DNA of 64,000 nucleotides from Acinetobacter sp. ANC 3903 (GTDB lineage Bacteria > Pseudomonadota > Gammaproteobacteria > Pseudomonadales > Moraxellaceae), in the NCBI RefSeq assembly GCF_002135315.1, contig NZ_NEGA01000022.1, forward strand, positions 1 to 64,000, in the 5' to 3' direction. Below the pieces are notes generated by a model that was not told where the DNA came from, made no database searches, and saw only the letters and a program-made list of their open reading frames with translations. This document shows, piece by piece, positions 9,048 through 18,517 of the stretch (position 1 is its first letter; each line of letters starts with the position of its first letter). The position numbers and the translations under genes were made by a program.

Positions 9048-10202
9048 TTATTCAGTCGCTGCTTTGATCATGTCACGCGCAATAATAATCTGCTGAATCT
9101 GGGTGGTACCTTCGTATAAACGGAACAAACGCACATCGCGGTAAAAGCGTTCGATTGAATACTCACTGATATAACCTGCACCACCATGAATCTGTAAGCA
9201 GCGGTCTGCAACACGGCCGCACATTTCTGTTGCAAACATTTTCGAGCAAGATGCTTCTGTACTGATGTTTTCACCTAAATCACGGCGGCGCGCAGCATCT
9301 AAAACCATGCATTTGGCTGCATAAATTTCAGTTTTAGAGTCAGCCAACATACCTTGAATGAGCTGGAAATTTGCAATCGGCTGACCGAATTGCTTACGTT
9401 CAATGGCATAGTTCAAAGCATCATCAAGCATTCGCTCCGCCATACCAGCGCTATAGGCAGCAATATGTAAACGTCCTTTATCCAGGACTTTCATCGCCGT
9501 TTTAAAGCCCACACCTTCAACACCACCAATCAGCTGATCCTTATGCACGCGGCAATTATCAAAAATTACATCACAGGTATAAGAGCCTTTTTGACCCATT
9601 TTTTTATCAATTTTACCCAGTGACAAACCTGCGGTACCCGCTTCTACCAGAAAGGCTGAAATGCCCGCTGCGCCTTTAATCTCAGGATTGGTGCGGGCCA
9701 TTACAGTAAAGGTCTGCGCACGCGGAGCATTGGTGATAAAACGTTTTGTGCCATTTAACACATAATAGTCGCCGTCTTTCACAGCTGATGTTTTTAATGC
9801 TGCGGCATCTGAACCTGAATCTGGTTCGGTTAAGCAGAATGAACCGATAATTTCACCGCTGGCATAGCGCGGCAGGTATTTCTGTTTCTGTTCTTCCGTA
9901 CCGTCAATCAAAATACCGCTTGAACCGATACCGTTATTTGTCCCGATTAAAGAACGAAATGCAGCAGAAGTATGACCAAGCTCAAAAGCTACACGGACTT
10001 CTTCTTCCATGGTAATGCCAAGGCCACCAAACTCTTCTGGAATCGTTAAACCAAAAAGCCCCATTTCACGCATTTGCTGCACAATATGTTCAGGGATCGC
10101 ATCTGTTTCATCAACTTCATGCTCTAGCGGTCTTAATACATTTTTCACAAAATCACGAAGCGTCGATAGCAACTGCTCTAACATCTGTTCGTCACGAATC
10201 AT
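9048..10202 (-). CDS. dcaA: acyl-CoA dehydrogenase, DcaA-like (probable pimeloyl-CoA dehydrogenase)
   Basis: This 384-residue FAD enzyme has the standard acyl-CoA dehydrogenase domains: IGSFCLTEPDSGSDAAALKT, AIERKQFGQPIANFQLIQ, QIHGGAGYISEYSIERFYRD and catalytic Glu364 in RLYEGTTQI. It resembles DcaA, the dehydrogenase of the Acinetobacter dicarboxylate operon, and would start beta-oxidation of pimeloyl-CoA. AGGAG precedes the ATG. The upstream intergenic region is shared with a divergent hydratase gene and contains a palindromic operator. Chain-length preference is inferred from the neighbouring ring-opening genes. Confidence 0.85.
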   Translation of the reverse strand: MIRDEQMLEQLLSTLRDFVKNVLRPLEHEVDETDAIPEHIVQQMREMGLFGLTIPEEFGGLGITMEEEVRVAFELGHTSAAFRSLIGTNNGIGSSGILIDGTEEQKQKYLPRYASGEIIGSFCLTEPDSGSDAAALKTSAVKDGDYYVLNGTKRFITNAPRAQTFTVMARTNPEIKGAAGISAFLVEAGTAGLSLGKIDKKMGQKGSYTCDVIFDNCRVHKDQLIGGVEGVGFKTAMKVLDKGRLHIAAYSAGMAERMLDDALNYAIERKQFGQPIANFQLIQGMLADSKTEIYAAKCMVLDAARRRDLGENISTEASCSKMFATEMCGRVADRCLQIHGGAGYISEYSIERFYRDVRLFRLYEGTTQIQQIIIARDMIKAATE

Positions 10203-10261
10203 TTTTTCTCCTAGTCCATTTTTAGGATGAGACTTCCTTTAATTATCAAAATAGGCATTTA

Positions 10262-10278
10262 ATTTCGTTATACGAAAT
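10262..10278. promoter_or_regulatory. palindromic IclR-type operator
   Basis: ATTTCGTTATACGAAAT has perfect 7-bp arms around TAT. TTCG-(N)-CGAA palindromes are typical targets of IclR-family regulators. It lies 60 bases before dcaA and about 180 bases before the divergent hydratase gene, so it can serve both directions. Confidence 0.65.
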
Positions 10279-10430
10279 ACATTATCAATATTTTCCTATA
10301 GTGACAATTAAAATTGTGTATATTTATAAAAATAATTACAAAATTTTGCTTTTATTTTAGATATTTTATTTTTTATTGCTATTTTGATTGAACAATGAAC
10401 AAATTTGGCTTAAATTATTTTGTAAATTAA

Positions 10431-10456
10431 ATTTTGCTATACGGAATTTTATAAAA
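10431..10456. promoter_or_regulatory. repeat unit/operator abutting the hydratase start
   Basis: This 26-bp element is 25/26 identical to 7437-7462 and has the same orientation. It ends directly at the ATG of the hydratase gene at 10457, which leaves no room for a normal Shine-Dalgarno sequence. Either binding here blocks translation or transcription at the gene start, or the annotated start is reached by a leaderless or atypical route. Confidence 0.55.
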
Positions 10457-11236
10457 ATGAATCAAAATGCAGTTGTTCAAATTGATTATGCACTTCCTGC
10501 AGTAGCAACAATAAAAATTAACCGCCCTGAAGCTAAAAATGCACTGAATACACAAGTGCGTAAAATGCTTGCTGAGGCTGTTGCTCAGCAAGTTGAAAAT
10601 GATGATATCCGAGTGATTATTTTAACTGGTGGTGATGATATTTTTGCTGCAGGCGCCGACTTAACTGAACTTGCGGAAGCAAGTTCAATGGACGTGTATT
10701 TACGCCGAACTGAACGCTACTGGCAAACCATTGCCAATTGCCCAAAACCGATTATTGCCGCAGTCAATGGTTTTGCTTTGGGCGGCGGCTGTGAACTGGC
10801 AATGCATGCCGACATTATTATTGCAGGTCAAAATGCACAATTTGGTCAGCCGGAAATTAAAGTTGGCATTATGCCTGGTGCTGGCGGCACACAGCGTTTA
10901 GTTCGCGCAGTCGGTAAATTTCAAGCTATGCGCATGATTATGACGGGCTGCCTTATATCTGCAGATGAAGCCTTCGCCATGGGTCTAGTTTCTCAAGTCA
11001 CAGCGGATACTGAGACATTAAATACCGCTTATAAAATGGCGCAGCAAATCGCCAAGCTTCCTTCAATTGCCCTAGAGCAAATTAAAGAGGCGGTTTTACT
11101 CAGTGAAGATGTGCCTTTGCATGCTGGGCTGTCCTTTGAACGTAAAGCGTTCCAATTGCTCTTCAGTACTGAAGATCAAAAAGAAGGCATGGCAGCATTT
11201 TTAGAAAAACGCAAACCGAACTATCAAGGTAAATAA
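10457..11236 (+). CDS. enoyl-CoA hydratase (DcaE/PaaF/BadK type)
   Basis: This is a 259-residue crotonase with oxyanion-hole segments FAAGADLTEL and FALGGGCELAM, and catalytic glutamates in CELAM and GQPEIKVGIMPGAGG. It should hydrate a 2,3-enoyl-CoA. It heads the plus-strand set hydratase, 3-hydroxyacyl-CoA dehydrogenase, thiolase, so 2,3-didehydropimeloyl-CoA is the likely substrate; a second hydratase gene at 18570 could instead serve cyclohexenecarboxyl-CoA, or the roles may be swapped. The ATG at 10457 gives a normal N-terminus; the longer frame would need TTG at 10388. No Shine-Dalgarno is visible because the 26-bp repeat abuts the start. Confidence 0.82.
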   Translation: MNQNAVVQIDYALPAVATIKINRPEAKNALNTQVRKMLAEAVAQQVENDDIRVIILTGGDDIFAAGADLTELAEASSMDVYLRRTERYWQTIANCPKPIIAAVNGFALGGGCELAMHADIIIAGQNAQFGQPEIKVGIMPGAGGTQRLVRAVGKFQAMRMIMTGCLISADEAFAMGLVSQVTADTETLNTAYKMAQQIAKLPSIALEQIKEAVLLSEDVPLHAGLSFERKAFQLLFSTEDQKEGMAAFLEKRKPNYQGK

Positions 11237-11278
11237 TAAACATCAGCGCAACATTGATTAAACGCTATTGAGGTCAAC

Positions 11279-12799
11279 ATGGAAAGACGAATCAAAAACA
11301 TTGGAGTGATCGGTGCAGGAATCATGGGAATTGGCATTGTTCAAATTGCCGTTCAAGCCAATCATGCTGTTTACTTATATGATGCACAGCCAAATGCGGC
11401 GAAAAATGCTTATGAAAAATTAAATACGACATTCAGCCGATTGGTCGAAAAAAATAAAATTTCTCAATCTGAACTTAAGCAAGCTTTATCCAACTTACAT
11501 ATTGTCGAAAATATTCAAGATCTGCATGCGTGTGATTTGATTATTGAAGCAATCATTGAAAAATTAGACATCAAGCAAACGCTGATGAAACAGCTTGAGA
11601 GCATGGTCAGTCCGCAATGTATATTGGCGTCAAATACTTCTTCCCTGTCCATTACTGAAATTGCCGCAGAATGCCAGCATCCTGAACGGGTCGTTGGCTA
11701 TCACTTCTTCAATCCTGTACCTTTAATGAAGGTGGTTGAAATCATTCAAGGCTTACATACCGATACACAGATTATTGAACAGCTCTCAGAACTTGCCCGC
11801 AATATGGGACATCGCCCTGTACGCACTAAAGATACTCCAGGCTTTATTATCAATCATGCAGGCCGTGCTTATGGCACTGAAGCGCTTAAAATTTTAAGTG
11901 AAAATATCGCTTCAATTCCTGAAATTGACCTTATTTTGAAAAAATCACTGGGTTTTAAAATGGGGCCATTTGAGCTGCTTGATCTCACCGGCTTAGACGT
12001 TTCTCACCCTGTCATGCTGTCGATTTACAACCAGTATTATCAAGAGCCGCGTTACCGCCCAAATGTATTAACACAGCAAATGCTGATCGGTAAAAAATTA
12101 GGGCGTAAAACAAGCGAAGGATTTTACAAATATATTGATCAAGTCAAACAAGAGATTCCGATTGTTCAAAAATATTCAGCAAATTGTCATGACCTAAAAA
12201 CAGTTTGGCTCAGCACTGAATTTAAAGATGACTTTGAAAAGCTCTCTGCATATTTAGCTCAAAAAAATATTCAGATTAATCCAAATACCCAACCAGATGC
12301 CGATGATTTGATTTTAATTGCCAATTATGGCGACGATGCAACACACAGTGCGTTGTGTTTAGAGGTCAATCCTGAACAGGTGGTCTGCATTGATATGCTG
12401 GGCAATTTTGAACAATGCCGCACTTTAATGCCAAGCCTCATCACCAAACAGAAAATGATTGAAGCTGCGCTAGATCTATTCAGCCAGCCAGACTGCGAAA
12501 CCATTGTGATTGATGAAAGCCTTGGTTTTGTCTCGCAGCGTGTGCTTGCCATGGTGATCAATTTGGCGTGCGATATGGCACAGCAGCAAATCGCGACGGT
12601 TGAAGATATTAATGCTGCCGTAAAACTTGGACTCGGCTATCCATTTGGCCCAATTGAATGGGGCGATGTGATTGGCAAAGAAAAAATATTACGGATTCTG
12701 GAACGCATCTCTAGCATTAGCCACGATCCGCGCTATCGCCCGAGCCCATGGTTACAGCGCCGCTGCAAACTAAATTTATCACTGATGCATCAACAATAA
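11279..12799 (+). CDS. dcaH: 3-hydroxyacyl-CoA dehydrogenase (DcaH/PaaH type)
   Basis: This 506-residue NAD-dependent enzyme has a Rossmann motif GVIGAGIMGIGI near the N-terminus, the catalytic His in GYHFFNPVPLMKVVE, and two copies of the C-terminal 3HCDH helical domain (the first around GPFELLDLTGLD, the second around YPFGPIEWGDVIG). That two-domain length fits PaaH/DcaH-type enzymes that act on 3-hydroxy-dicarboxyl-CoAs. It would make 3-ketopimeloyl-CoA for the following thiolase. It lies 42 bases after the hydratase gene and 32 bases before the thiolase start, which indicates one operon. Confidence 0.88.
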   Translation: MERRIKNIGVIGAGIMGIGIVQIAVQANHAVYLYDAQPNAAKNAYEKLNTTFSRLVEKNKISQSELKQALSNLHIVENIQDLHACDLIIEAIIEKLDIKQTLMKQLESMVSPQCILASNTSSLSITEIAAECQHPERVVGYHFFNPVPLMKVVEIIQGLHTDTQIIEQLSELARNMGHRPVRTKDTPGFIINHAGRAYGTEALKILSENIASIPEIDLILKKSLGFKMGPFELLDLTGLDVSHPVMLSIYNQYYQEPRYRPNVLTQQMLIGKKLGRKTSEGFYKYIDQVKQEIPIVQKYSANCHDLKTVWLSTEFKDDFEKLSAYLAQKNIQINPNTQPDADDLILIANYGDDATHSALCLEVNPEQVVCIDMLGNFEQCRTLMPSLITKQKMIEAALDLFSQPDCETIVIDESLGFVSQRVLAMVINLACDMAQQQIATVEDINAAVKLGLGYPFGPIEWGDVIGKEKILRILERISSISHDPRYRPSPWLQRRCKLNLSLMHQQ

Positions 12800-12831
12800 A
12801 TTTTAAATTAAAACTTCAAGGAAAGAATAGT

Positions 12832-14040
12832 ATGAACGCTTATATTTACGATGGTTTACGTACCCCAATTGGCCGCTATGCAGGCAGTCTTGCCAGTATC
12901 CGTCCTGATAATCTGGCTGCTCTGGTCATTAAATCCTTAGTGCAAAAAACGGGCGTAGATGCTGCTGATATCGAAGAAGTGATTTTAGGCAACACCAACC
13001 AAGCCGGTGAAGATTGCAGAAATGTAGCTCGTCATGCTTTATTACTGGCAGAGCTGCCGGTCAGTGTTGCAGCTCAAACGGTCAATCGCTTATGCGCCAG
13101 CGGTTTAGCGGCAGTGGTTGATGCAGCCCGTGCCATACACTGCGGCGAAGGCAGTCTTTATATTGCCGGCGGGGTTGAAAGCATGTCCCGTGCGCCCTTT
13201 GTTTTGGCCAAAGCTGAATCGGCGTATAGCCGTGACGCGAAAATTTTTGATACCACCATAGGCGTGCGTTTTCCTAATCCTGCTTTAATTAAAATGTATG
13301 GCAATGACTCCATGCCGGAAACAGGTGACAATGTTGCAGAAGCTTATGGCATCAGCCGTGAAGAATCCGATCGTTTTGCAGCAGCATCACAAGCCAAATA
13401 TGAACAAGCCAAACAAGAAGGCTTTTTTAAAGATGAAATTTTAGCAATTGAAGTGCCACAAGGACGCAAAGCACCGCCGAAAGTCATTGATGAAGATGAA
13501 CATCCTCGCCCAACTTCGAACTTTGAAGCATTACAAAAATTGAAGCCACTATTTGAAGGTGGTGTCGTGACTGCTGGAAATGCCTCCGGAGTAAATGACG
13601 GTGCCGCAGCCCTACTGATTGGTAATGAAAGTGTCGAAGAAAAATACGGTATTCGCCCTTTGGCAAAAATTTTAGCCTCTGCATCTTCAGGGATCGAACC
13701 GCGCCTCATGGGTGCAGGCCCTATTGAAGCAATCAATAAAGCTTTAAAACGCGCCAATCTCAGCTTAGATGACATGGATATTATTGAAATTAATGAGGCC
13801 TTTGCACCACAAGTTTTATCTTGCCTGAAAGGCTTAAATGTCGAGTTTGATGATCCGCGGGTAAATCCAAATGGCGGTGCAATTGCGATTGGTCATCCAT
13901 TGGGCTGCTCGGGTGCACGTCTTGCCTTGACTGCAGCGCGTGAATTAAAACGCCGCAGCAAAAAATATGCTGTCATCAGCTTGTGCATTGGGGTTGGACA
14001 AGGTTTAGCCATGGTTATTGAAAATACCCAGCTGAATTAA
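12832..14040 (+). CDS. dcaF: beta-ketoadipyl/ketopimeloyl-CoA thiolase (DcaF/PcaF type)
   Basis: This 402-residue thiolase has nucleophile Cys88 (NRLCASGLAAV), His355 in GHPLGCSGAR and Cys385 in SLCIGVGQG. The sequence is of the PcaF/PaaJ/DcaF class, which cleaves 3-ketoadipyl-CoA and longer dicarboxylic homologues. In this pathway it would split 3-ketopimeloyl-CoA into glutaryl-CoA and acetyl-CoA. I choose ATG at 12832 because AAGGAAAG precedes it and the N-terminus MNAYIYDGLRTPIGRYAGSL matches the family; the frame extends further upstream, overlapping the end of the previous gene. It is the last gene of the plus-strand operon. Confidence 0.92.
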   Translation: MNAYIYDGLRTPIGRYAGSLASIRPDNLAALVIKSLVQKTGVDAADIEEVILGNTNQAGEDCRNVARHALLLAELPVSVAAQTVNRLCASGLAAVVDAARAIHCGEGSLYIAGGVESMSRAPFVLAKAESAYSRDAKIFDTTIGVRFPNPALIKMYGNDSMPETGDNVAEAYGISREESDRFAAASQAKYEQAKQEGFFKDEILAIEVPQGRKAPPKVIDEDEHPRPTSNFEALQKLKPLFEGGVVTAGNASGVNDGAAALLIGNESVEEKYGIRPLAKILASASSGIEPRLMGAGPIEAINKALKRANLSLDDMDIIEINEAFAPQVLSCLKGLNVEFDDPRVNPNGGAIAIGHPLGCSGARLALTAARELKRRSKKYAVISLCIGVGQGLAMVIENTQLN

Positions 14041-14078
14041 ATGCATTTAAAAAATAGGCATTGCTCTAAATAATAAAG

Positions 14079-14131
14079 TTCGCTATACAGATATCTTCAA
14101 GTCAAATCTTTAAAAAGTTTTGTATAGCGAA
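14079..14131. promoter_or_regulatory. inverted repeat operator of the IclR-type regulator
   Basis: Perfect 10-bp arms TTCGCTATAC (14079-14088) and GTATAGCGAA (14122-14131) lie 33 bases apart, 51 bases before the regulator's ATG. The arm sequence is the core of the repeats at 7437 and 10431. Autoregulation by the IclR protein is the natural reading. Confidence 0.65.
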
Positions 14132-14181
14132 ATTTATTGATATTATATGTTATATATTGTTTGACTAACGAATGGAACACT

Positions 14182-15036
14182 ATGAATCATCAAGATGAGA
14201 TTACTCCTGAGCAATTAGAAAAAAAAATAAATTTAGATGAAATTCGCCTTGATCCTATTTCACATATCCATCGTGAAAATAATCCCCAATTTATTGCATC
14301 TCTTGCACGCGGCTTAGAAATTCTGCGCTGTTTTACCGCAACCACTCAAATTCTAGGTAATCAAGAACTCTCACAATTAACAGGCTTACCAAAGCCTACG
14401 ATTGCACGGATTACCAACACACTGGTTTCCCTTGGTTATTTAAAACAATTACCGAATTCAACAAAATACACATTAGATACAGGTGTTTTGGCTCTGGGCT
14501 ATGCATCTTTATCAAATATCTCTGCGCGCATACATGCCCGTCCTTATATGGAAGAAATGGCCAAATATGCGCAAGCGCCAGTAGCGATGGCAACCCGTGA
14601 TCGTTTAAATATGCTGTATTTAGACGTGGTGCAGGCTGAGTCAAATTTAACCATGCGCCGCCCAATTGGTTCAACAATCCCTTTACACAATACTGCAATG
14701 GGCCGTGCGTGTTTGGCTGCGCTGCCTGAAAACGAACGCAATTTCATTATGGATGCCTTATCAAAACGCCATCAAGATGAATGGCCAATGATGAAGCGGG
14801 GTTTAGAACGTTCATTTCACGATTATCGAAACTATGGTTATTGCCTTTCCTTGAGTGAATGGCATAAAGAAGTCAATTCTGTTGCTGTACCTATGGTGCA
14901 TCCAATTCATGGTTTACTGGTCTTTAACTGCGGCGCACCAAGCTATTTGGTCAATCAAGAAAAGCTTGAAAATGAAATTGGGCCGCGTCTGATTTACATG
15001 GTTCAAAATATTGAAGATGCGTTAAATGCGCTTTAA
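14182..15036 (+). CDS. IclR-family transcriptional regulator
   Basis: This 284-residue regulator has a winged helix-turn-helix at about residues 60-80 (QELSQLTGLPKPTIARITN) and the C-terminal IclR effector domain (RPIGSTIPLHNTAMGRACLA, VNSVAVPMVHPIHGLLVFN). It belongs to the group of PcaU/PobR-like regulators common in Acinetobacter, and it has a roughly 35-residue N-terminal extension. The ATG at 14182 is preferred over the upstream frame start because it follows the inverted-repeat operator at a normal distance. Its inferred role is control of the dca-like and bad-like operons, since related sequence elements lie before each of them. The inducer is unknown; pimelate, a CoA ester or the ring acid are candidates. 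Confidence 0.88.
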   Translation: MNHQDEITPEQLEKKINLDEIRLDPISHIHRENNPQFIASLARGLEILRCFTATTQILGNQELSQLTGLPKPTIARITNTLVSLGYLKQLPNSTKYTLDTGVLALGYASLSNISARIHARPYMEEMAKYAQAPVAMATRDRLNMLYLDVVQAESNLTMRRPIGSTIPLHNTAMGRACLAALPENERNFIMDALSKRHQDEWPMMKRGLERSFHDYRNYGYCLSLSEWHKEVNSVAVPMVHPIHGLLVFNCGAPSYLVNQEKLENEIGPRLIYMVQNIEDALNAL

Positions 15037-15159
15037 AAAGGCTTTTTTTAATTCCGCGATGTCATTCCGTAAGTGAGATCACTCGATACTAAGATTTGAT
15101 TTGACCCACCTCAGTCTATATACATTTATTTAGCTCACTTGAATTAATAGTAACCCATT

Positions 15160-15193
15160 AAAAAGCCAGTCTGTTTATACAGACTGGCTTTTT
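15160..15193. terminator. bidirectional terminator
   Basis: A 15-bp perfect stem (AAAAAGCCAGTCTGT / ACAGACTGGCTTTTT) with a TTAT loop lies between the convergent IclR gene and etfA and would end transcription from both sides. Confidence 0.9.
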
Positions 15194-15214
15194 AATTTAA
15201 GTCATCAAATATCT

Positions 15215-16147
15215 TTAAATATGAGATACCCATTCTGGAACTACAGTGTTCAAGTCACCCACTAACCAGTAGTCAGCTACTGCATTGATTGGTGCTTCTT
15301 CATCTTTGTTGATCGCAACGATCACTTTAGATTCTTTCATACCCGCCAAATGCTGAATCGCACCAGAAATACCGACAGCGATATACAGGTCAGGCGCAAC
15401 GATTTTACCCGTTTGACCCACTTGCATGTCGTTAGGAACGAAACCGGCATCAACTGCAGCACGTGAAGCACCTTGCGCAGCACCCAATTTGTCAGCCAAT
15501 GGATCAAGTACAGTGTGATAGTTTTCACCTGAACCCACACCACGACCACCAGAAACCACGATGCGTGCAGCGGTTAATTCCGGACGTTCAGATTTTACGA
15601 TTTCTTCTGAAACGAATTTAGAAAGACCCGCATCGCCAGTAGACGCAGCAGCTTCAACGCTAGCCGCACCACCATCGCTTGCTACAGCATCAAATGCCGT
15701 ACCACGAACAGTCGCAACAACAACAGACTCAGCAGACTCTACAGTGGCAATTGCGTTACCTGCATAGATCGGACGTTTAAACGTTTTAGGGCTTTCAACA
15801 GCAATGATGTCAGTGATCATGCTGACATCTAACAGTGCAGCTGCACGTGGCAGTACGTTTTTACCATTTGAAGTAGATGCAGCAAGGATATGGCTATAAC
15901 CTTTACCCAATTCAGCAACGAGTTTAGCCACGTTTTCAGCCAACTGGTTTGCATAAGCAGCGTCGTCAGCAAGTAATACTTTGCTTACCCCTGCAACTTT
16001 AGCGGCTTGGTCAGCGACAGCTTGCGCGTTCGAACCAGCTACCAATACAGTGATATCACCACCGATTTTTTGAGCTGCAGCAACAACGTTTAAAGTTGCA
16101 CCATTAAGTGCTTTGTTGTCGTGCTCAGCGATAACTAAAATACTCAT
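15215..16147 (-). CDS. etfA: electron transfer flavoprotein subunit alpha
   Basis: This 310-residue ETF alpha subunit has the N-terminal domain (MSILVIAEHDNKALNGATL) and the C-terminal FAD domain with IVVSGGRGVGSGENY, QVGQTGKIVAPDLYIAVGISGAIQH and VAINKDEEAPI. It carries electrons from the acyl-CoA dehydrogenases (AliB, DcaA-like, GcdH) toward the quinone pool. It lies 17 bases after etfB, in one operon with the upstream MFS gene. ETF is normally chromosomal, so this copy is probably dedicated to the island's three dehydrogenases; no ETF-quinone oxidoreductase is present in the window. Confidence 0.95.
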   Translation of the reverse strand: MSILVIAEHDNKALNGATLNVVAAAQKIGGDITVLVAGSNAQAVADQAAKVAGVSKVLLADDAAYANQLAENVAKLVAELGKGYSHILAASTSNGKNVLPRAAALLDVSMITDIIAVESPKTFKRPIYAGNAIATVESAESVVVATVRGTAFDAVASDGGAASVEAAASTGDAGLSKFVSEEIVKSERPELTAARIVVSGGRGVGSGENYHTVLDPLADKLGAAQGASRAAVDAGFVPNDMQVGQTGKIVAPDLYIAVGISGAIQHLAGMKESKVIVAINKDEEAPINAVADYWLVGDLNTVVPEWVSHI

Positions 16148-16164
16148 GATTTTATCCTTCTGTA

Positions 16165-16917
16165 TTAGATCACTTTCGCTTCGTTTTTAAGTTTGTCAAC
16201 AAGCTCATCTACAGATTTCACTTGTACGCCAGCTTTACGTTCAGCAGGAGCTTCAACTTTAACTGTTTTAAGTTTAGTTGTCGTAGTAACACCGAAATCT
16301 GCAGGAGACTTGGTATCCAGCGGTTTTTTACGCGCTTTCATGATGTTTGGCAGAGCTGCATAACGTGGCTCGTTCAAACGTAAGTCCGTGGTGATGATTG
16401 CTGGAAGTGCAAGCTCAACAGTTTGTAAACCGCCGTCAACTTCACGAGTGACCTGTACTTTGTCGCCATCAACTTTCACTTCAGAAGCGAATGTACCTTG
16501 ACCTGCGCCAAGTAGAGCGCCAAGCATCTGACCAACCTGGTTAGAGTCGTCATCAATGGCCTGTTTACCTAGAAGGATTAATTGTGGTTGTTCAGCTTCA
16601 ACAACACCTTTCAGGATTTTAGCAACTTCCAAAGCACCGAGTTGGCTGTCATCCGCTTCAACCAGAATACCGCGGTCAGCGCCAAGCGCCATGGCAGAAC
16701 GGATTTGTTCTTGCGCTTCTTTAGGACCAATAGAAACCACAACGATTTCTGAAACAGTTCCTTTTTCTTTTAAACGAACCGCTTCTTCCACTGCGATTTC
16801 ACAGAATGGGTTAATTGACATTTTAACGTTGGTTAAGTCAACACCACTGTTGTCCGGTTTAACGTGAACTTTAACGTTGGCATCAACCACACGTTTTACA
16901 GCAACCACTGTTTTCAT
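16165..16917 (-). CDS. etfB: electron transfer flavoprotein subunit beta
   Basis: This 250-residue ETF beta subunit begins [20 protein letters not shown] and has the AMP-binding and signature region ([51 protein letters not shown]). It forms the heterodimer with EtfA encoded next. GAGGAAG, which overlaps the end of the upstream MFS gene, serves as its ribosome-binding site, and only one base separates the MFS stop from the etfB ATG, so translation is probably coupled. Confidence 0.95.
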   Translation of the reverse strand: MKTVVAVKRVVDANVKVHVKPDNSGVDLTNVKMSINPFCEIAVEEAVRLKEKGTVSEIVVVSIGPKEAQEQIRSAMALGADRGILVEADDSQLGALEVAKILKGVVEAEQPQLILLGKQAIDDDSNQVGQMLGALLGAGQGTFASEVKVDGDKVQVTREVDGGLQTVELALPAIITTDLRLNEPRYAALPNIMKARKKPLDTKSPADFGVTTTTKLKTVKVEAPAERKAGVQVKSVDELVDKLKNEAKVI

Positions 16918-16918
16918 T

Positions 16919-18277
16919 TTACGCTTCCTCAGCTTTTAAATTAAAATTGGTTTTACTCTGTACTTGCGCCATATCTGCACGTCTATGATTAATTAAAGAT
17001 AAAGCCACAGCGCCAATTAAACCTGCCAAAGCAATCACAAAAAAGTTTTGCTGAATCGGTAAATTTAAAGCCACAATAAAACCAATTAATAGCGGTGCGC
17101 CAATTGCGCCTAAACGCCCAACACCTGATGCCATGCCAATTCCTGTTGAACGGATCACGCTTGGATAAAATTGACCGCAGTATGAATATGCAACGATTTG
17201 CGCACCTGTTGAACAAGCGCCCACAACAGCAATAATCAAATACAGCATGGTAATCGGCATAGGTAAGGTCATTAAATACAGAAAGACACTGCCCAAGGCA
17301 TACATAATGACCAGCACCCATTTAATGTGGAAGCGGTCTGCTAACCAGCCGCCGCCGACTGCGCCAACAATTGCGCCAATATTCAGAGCTATCACAAAAG
17401 TAAGTGCTGAACCCAATGAATAGCCTGACATTGCCATTAACTTGGTGAGCCAAGTGCTTAGTGCATAAACCATAAACAAGCAGGTAAAAAATGCCACCCA
17501 AAACATCAGCGTACTAAAAGTACGTCCGTCACTGAATAACAGCCCCACTGTTGGTTTTAGATTACTATTTGATGAACCATTGACAAAAACTGCATCCGCA
17601 GGGAATTGTGCTTGCGGTGCAATTTGCTCTGCAATCTTACGCAGTTCAGCCTGTTTATTGTGCTTCACCAAATAAACCACAGATTCCGGCATAGATTTTA
17701 AAATAAAAGGCAGCAAAATGACCGGTAGACCTGCAGCATAGAACACCACCTGCCAGCCATGTTGCACAATAAACTGCTTGCCTAAAACCGCCGCTAAAAT
17801 TCCGCCTACGGCATAACCCGAAAACATCAATGAGGTCATGACATTACGCACTTTCTTTGGTGAATATTCCGTCATTTGCGCAACCACATTCGGCATCACA
17901 CCACCAATGCCTAATCCCGCAATAAAACGCACGATACTGAATGTCACAGGATCATCGGTTAAACCTGCAATCGCAGTAAAGGCACTGAATAAAAATACAC
18001 AAATGGCAATGGTTAAGCGACGGCCAATTTTATCGGCGAGACCACCAAAAAAAATAGCACCAATCATCATTCCAAATAGCGCTGAACTCGCCATAAATCC
18101 AGCAGTTGAAGCACTTACATTCATTTGCTCCATAATCGAAGGTAAAGCTGCACCTGCAACAGAAATATCATATCCATCGAGAATAATAACCAGCATGCAC
18201 CATATTAAAACTGTGGCATGAAAACCGTTGAATTTAGCTTCACTCGCTAAATTCTGCATATCGACTTGACTCATCAA
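16919..18277 (-). CDS. MFS aromatic-acid:H+ symporter family transporter
   Basis: This is a 452-residue 12-helix major facilitator protein of the AAHS (PcaK/BenK/VanK) type. Helix 1 contains [16 protein letters not shown], the conserved acidic motif of this family, and the loop 2-3 motif is [12 protein letters not shown]. It lies upstream of, and is coupled to, etfB and etfA. By context it is the likely importer of cyclohexanecarboxylate or a related acid, paired with the DcaP-like porin at the other end of the island. DcaK, the dicarboxylate transporter, is the other reasonable comparison. Transcription starts in the divergent region with the 18570 hydratase gene. Confidence 0.87.
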   Translation of the reverse strand: MMSQVDMQNLASEAKFNGFHATVLIWCMLVIILDGYDISVAGAALPSIMEQMNVSASTAGFMASSALFGMMIGAIFFGGLADKIGRRLTIAICVFLFSAFTAIAGLTDDPVTFSIVRFIAGLGIGGVMPNVVAQMTEYSPKKVRNVMTSLMFSGYAVGGILAAVLGKQFIVQHGWQVVFYAAGLPVILLPFILKSMPESVVYLVKHNKQAELRKIAEQIAPQAQFPADAVFVNGSSNSNLKPTVGLLFSDGRTFSTLMFWVAFFTCLFMVYALSTWLTKLMAMSGYSLGSALTFVIALNIGAIVGAVGGGWLADRFHIKWVLVIMYALGSVFLYLMTLPMPITMLYLIIAVVGACSTGAQIVAYSYCGQFYPSVIRSTGIGMASGVGRLGAIGAPLLIGFIVALNLPIQQNFFVIALAGLIGAVALSLINHRRADMAQVQSKTNFNLKAEEA

Positions 18278-18430
18278 TCAACTCCTTGATTGTTATTGTT
18301 GTTTTAGTTCATTACTGTTTTTAGCAATCTATCAGCTATAGGCACCCAATTGTATTCTGGATATTTCTGACAGAAACTAAAACCCGAACTTGTTGAATAA
18401 ACAGTCAGTTCAGATTAGTGAATTATTTTT

Positions 18431-18517
18431 TTATGTCAATACCATTACATATATATAAATATAAAACCCTAATAAACGGTATTTTTTTAATTAATTTATA
18501 TTTATATATTGACATAA
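18431..18517. promoter_or_regulatory. divergent promoter region with 11-bp inverted repeat
   Basis: Perfect arms TTATGTCAATA (18431-18441) and TATTGACATAA (18507-18517) lie 65 bases apart between the MFS and hydratase genes. Each arm contains a TTGACA -35 hexamer reading outward. For the plus strand, TTGACA (18509-18514) is followed 16 bases later by TATGCT (18531-18536), 34 bases before the hydratase ATG. A repressor bound at both arms would cover both promoters; the MarR-type regulator encoded at 19402 is the obvious candidate. Confidence 0.55.
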
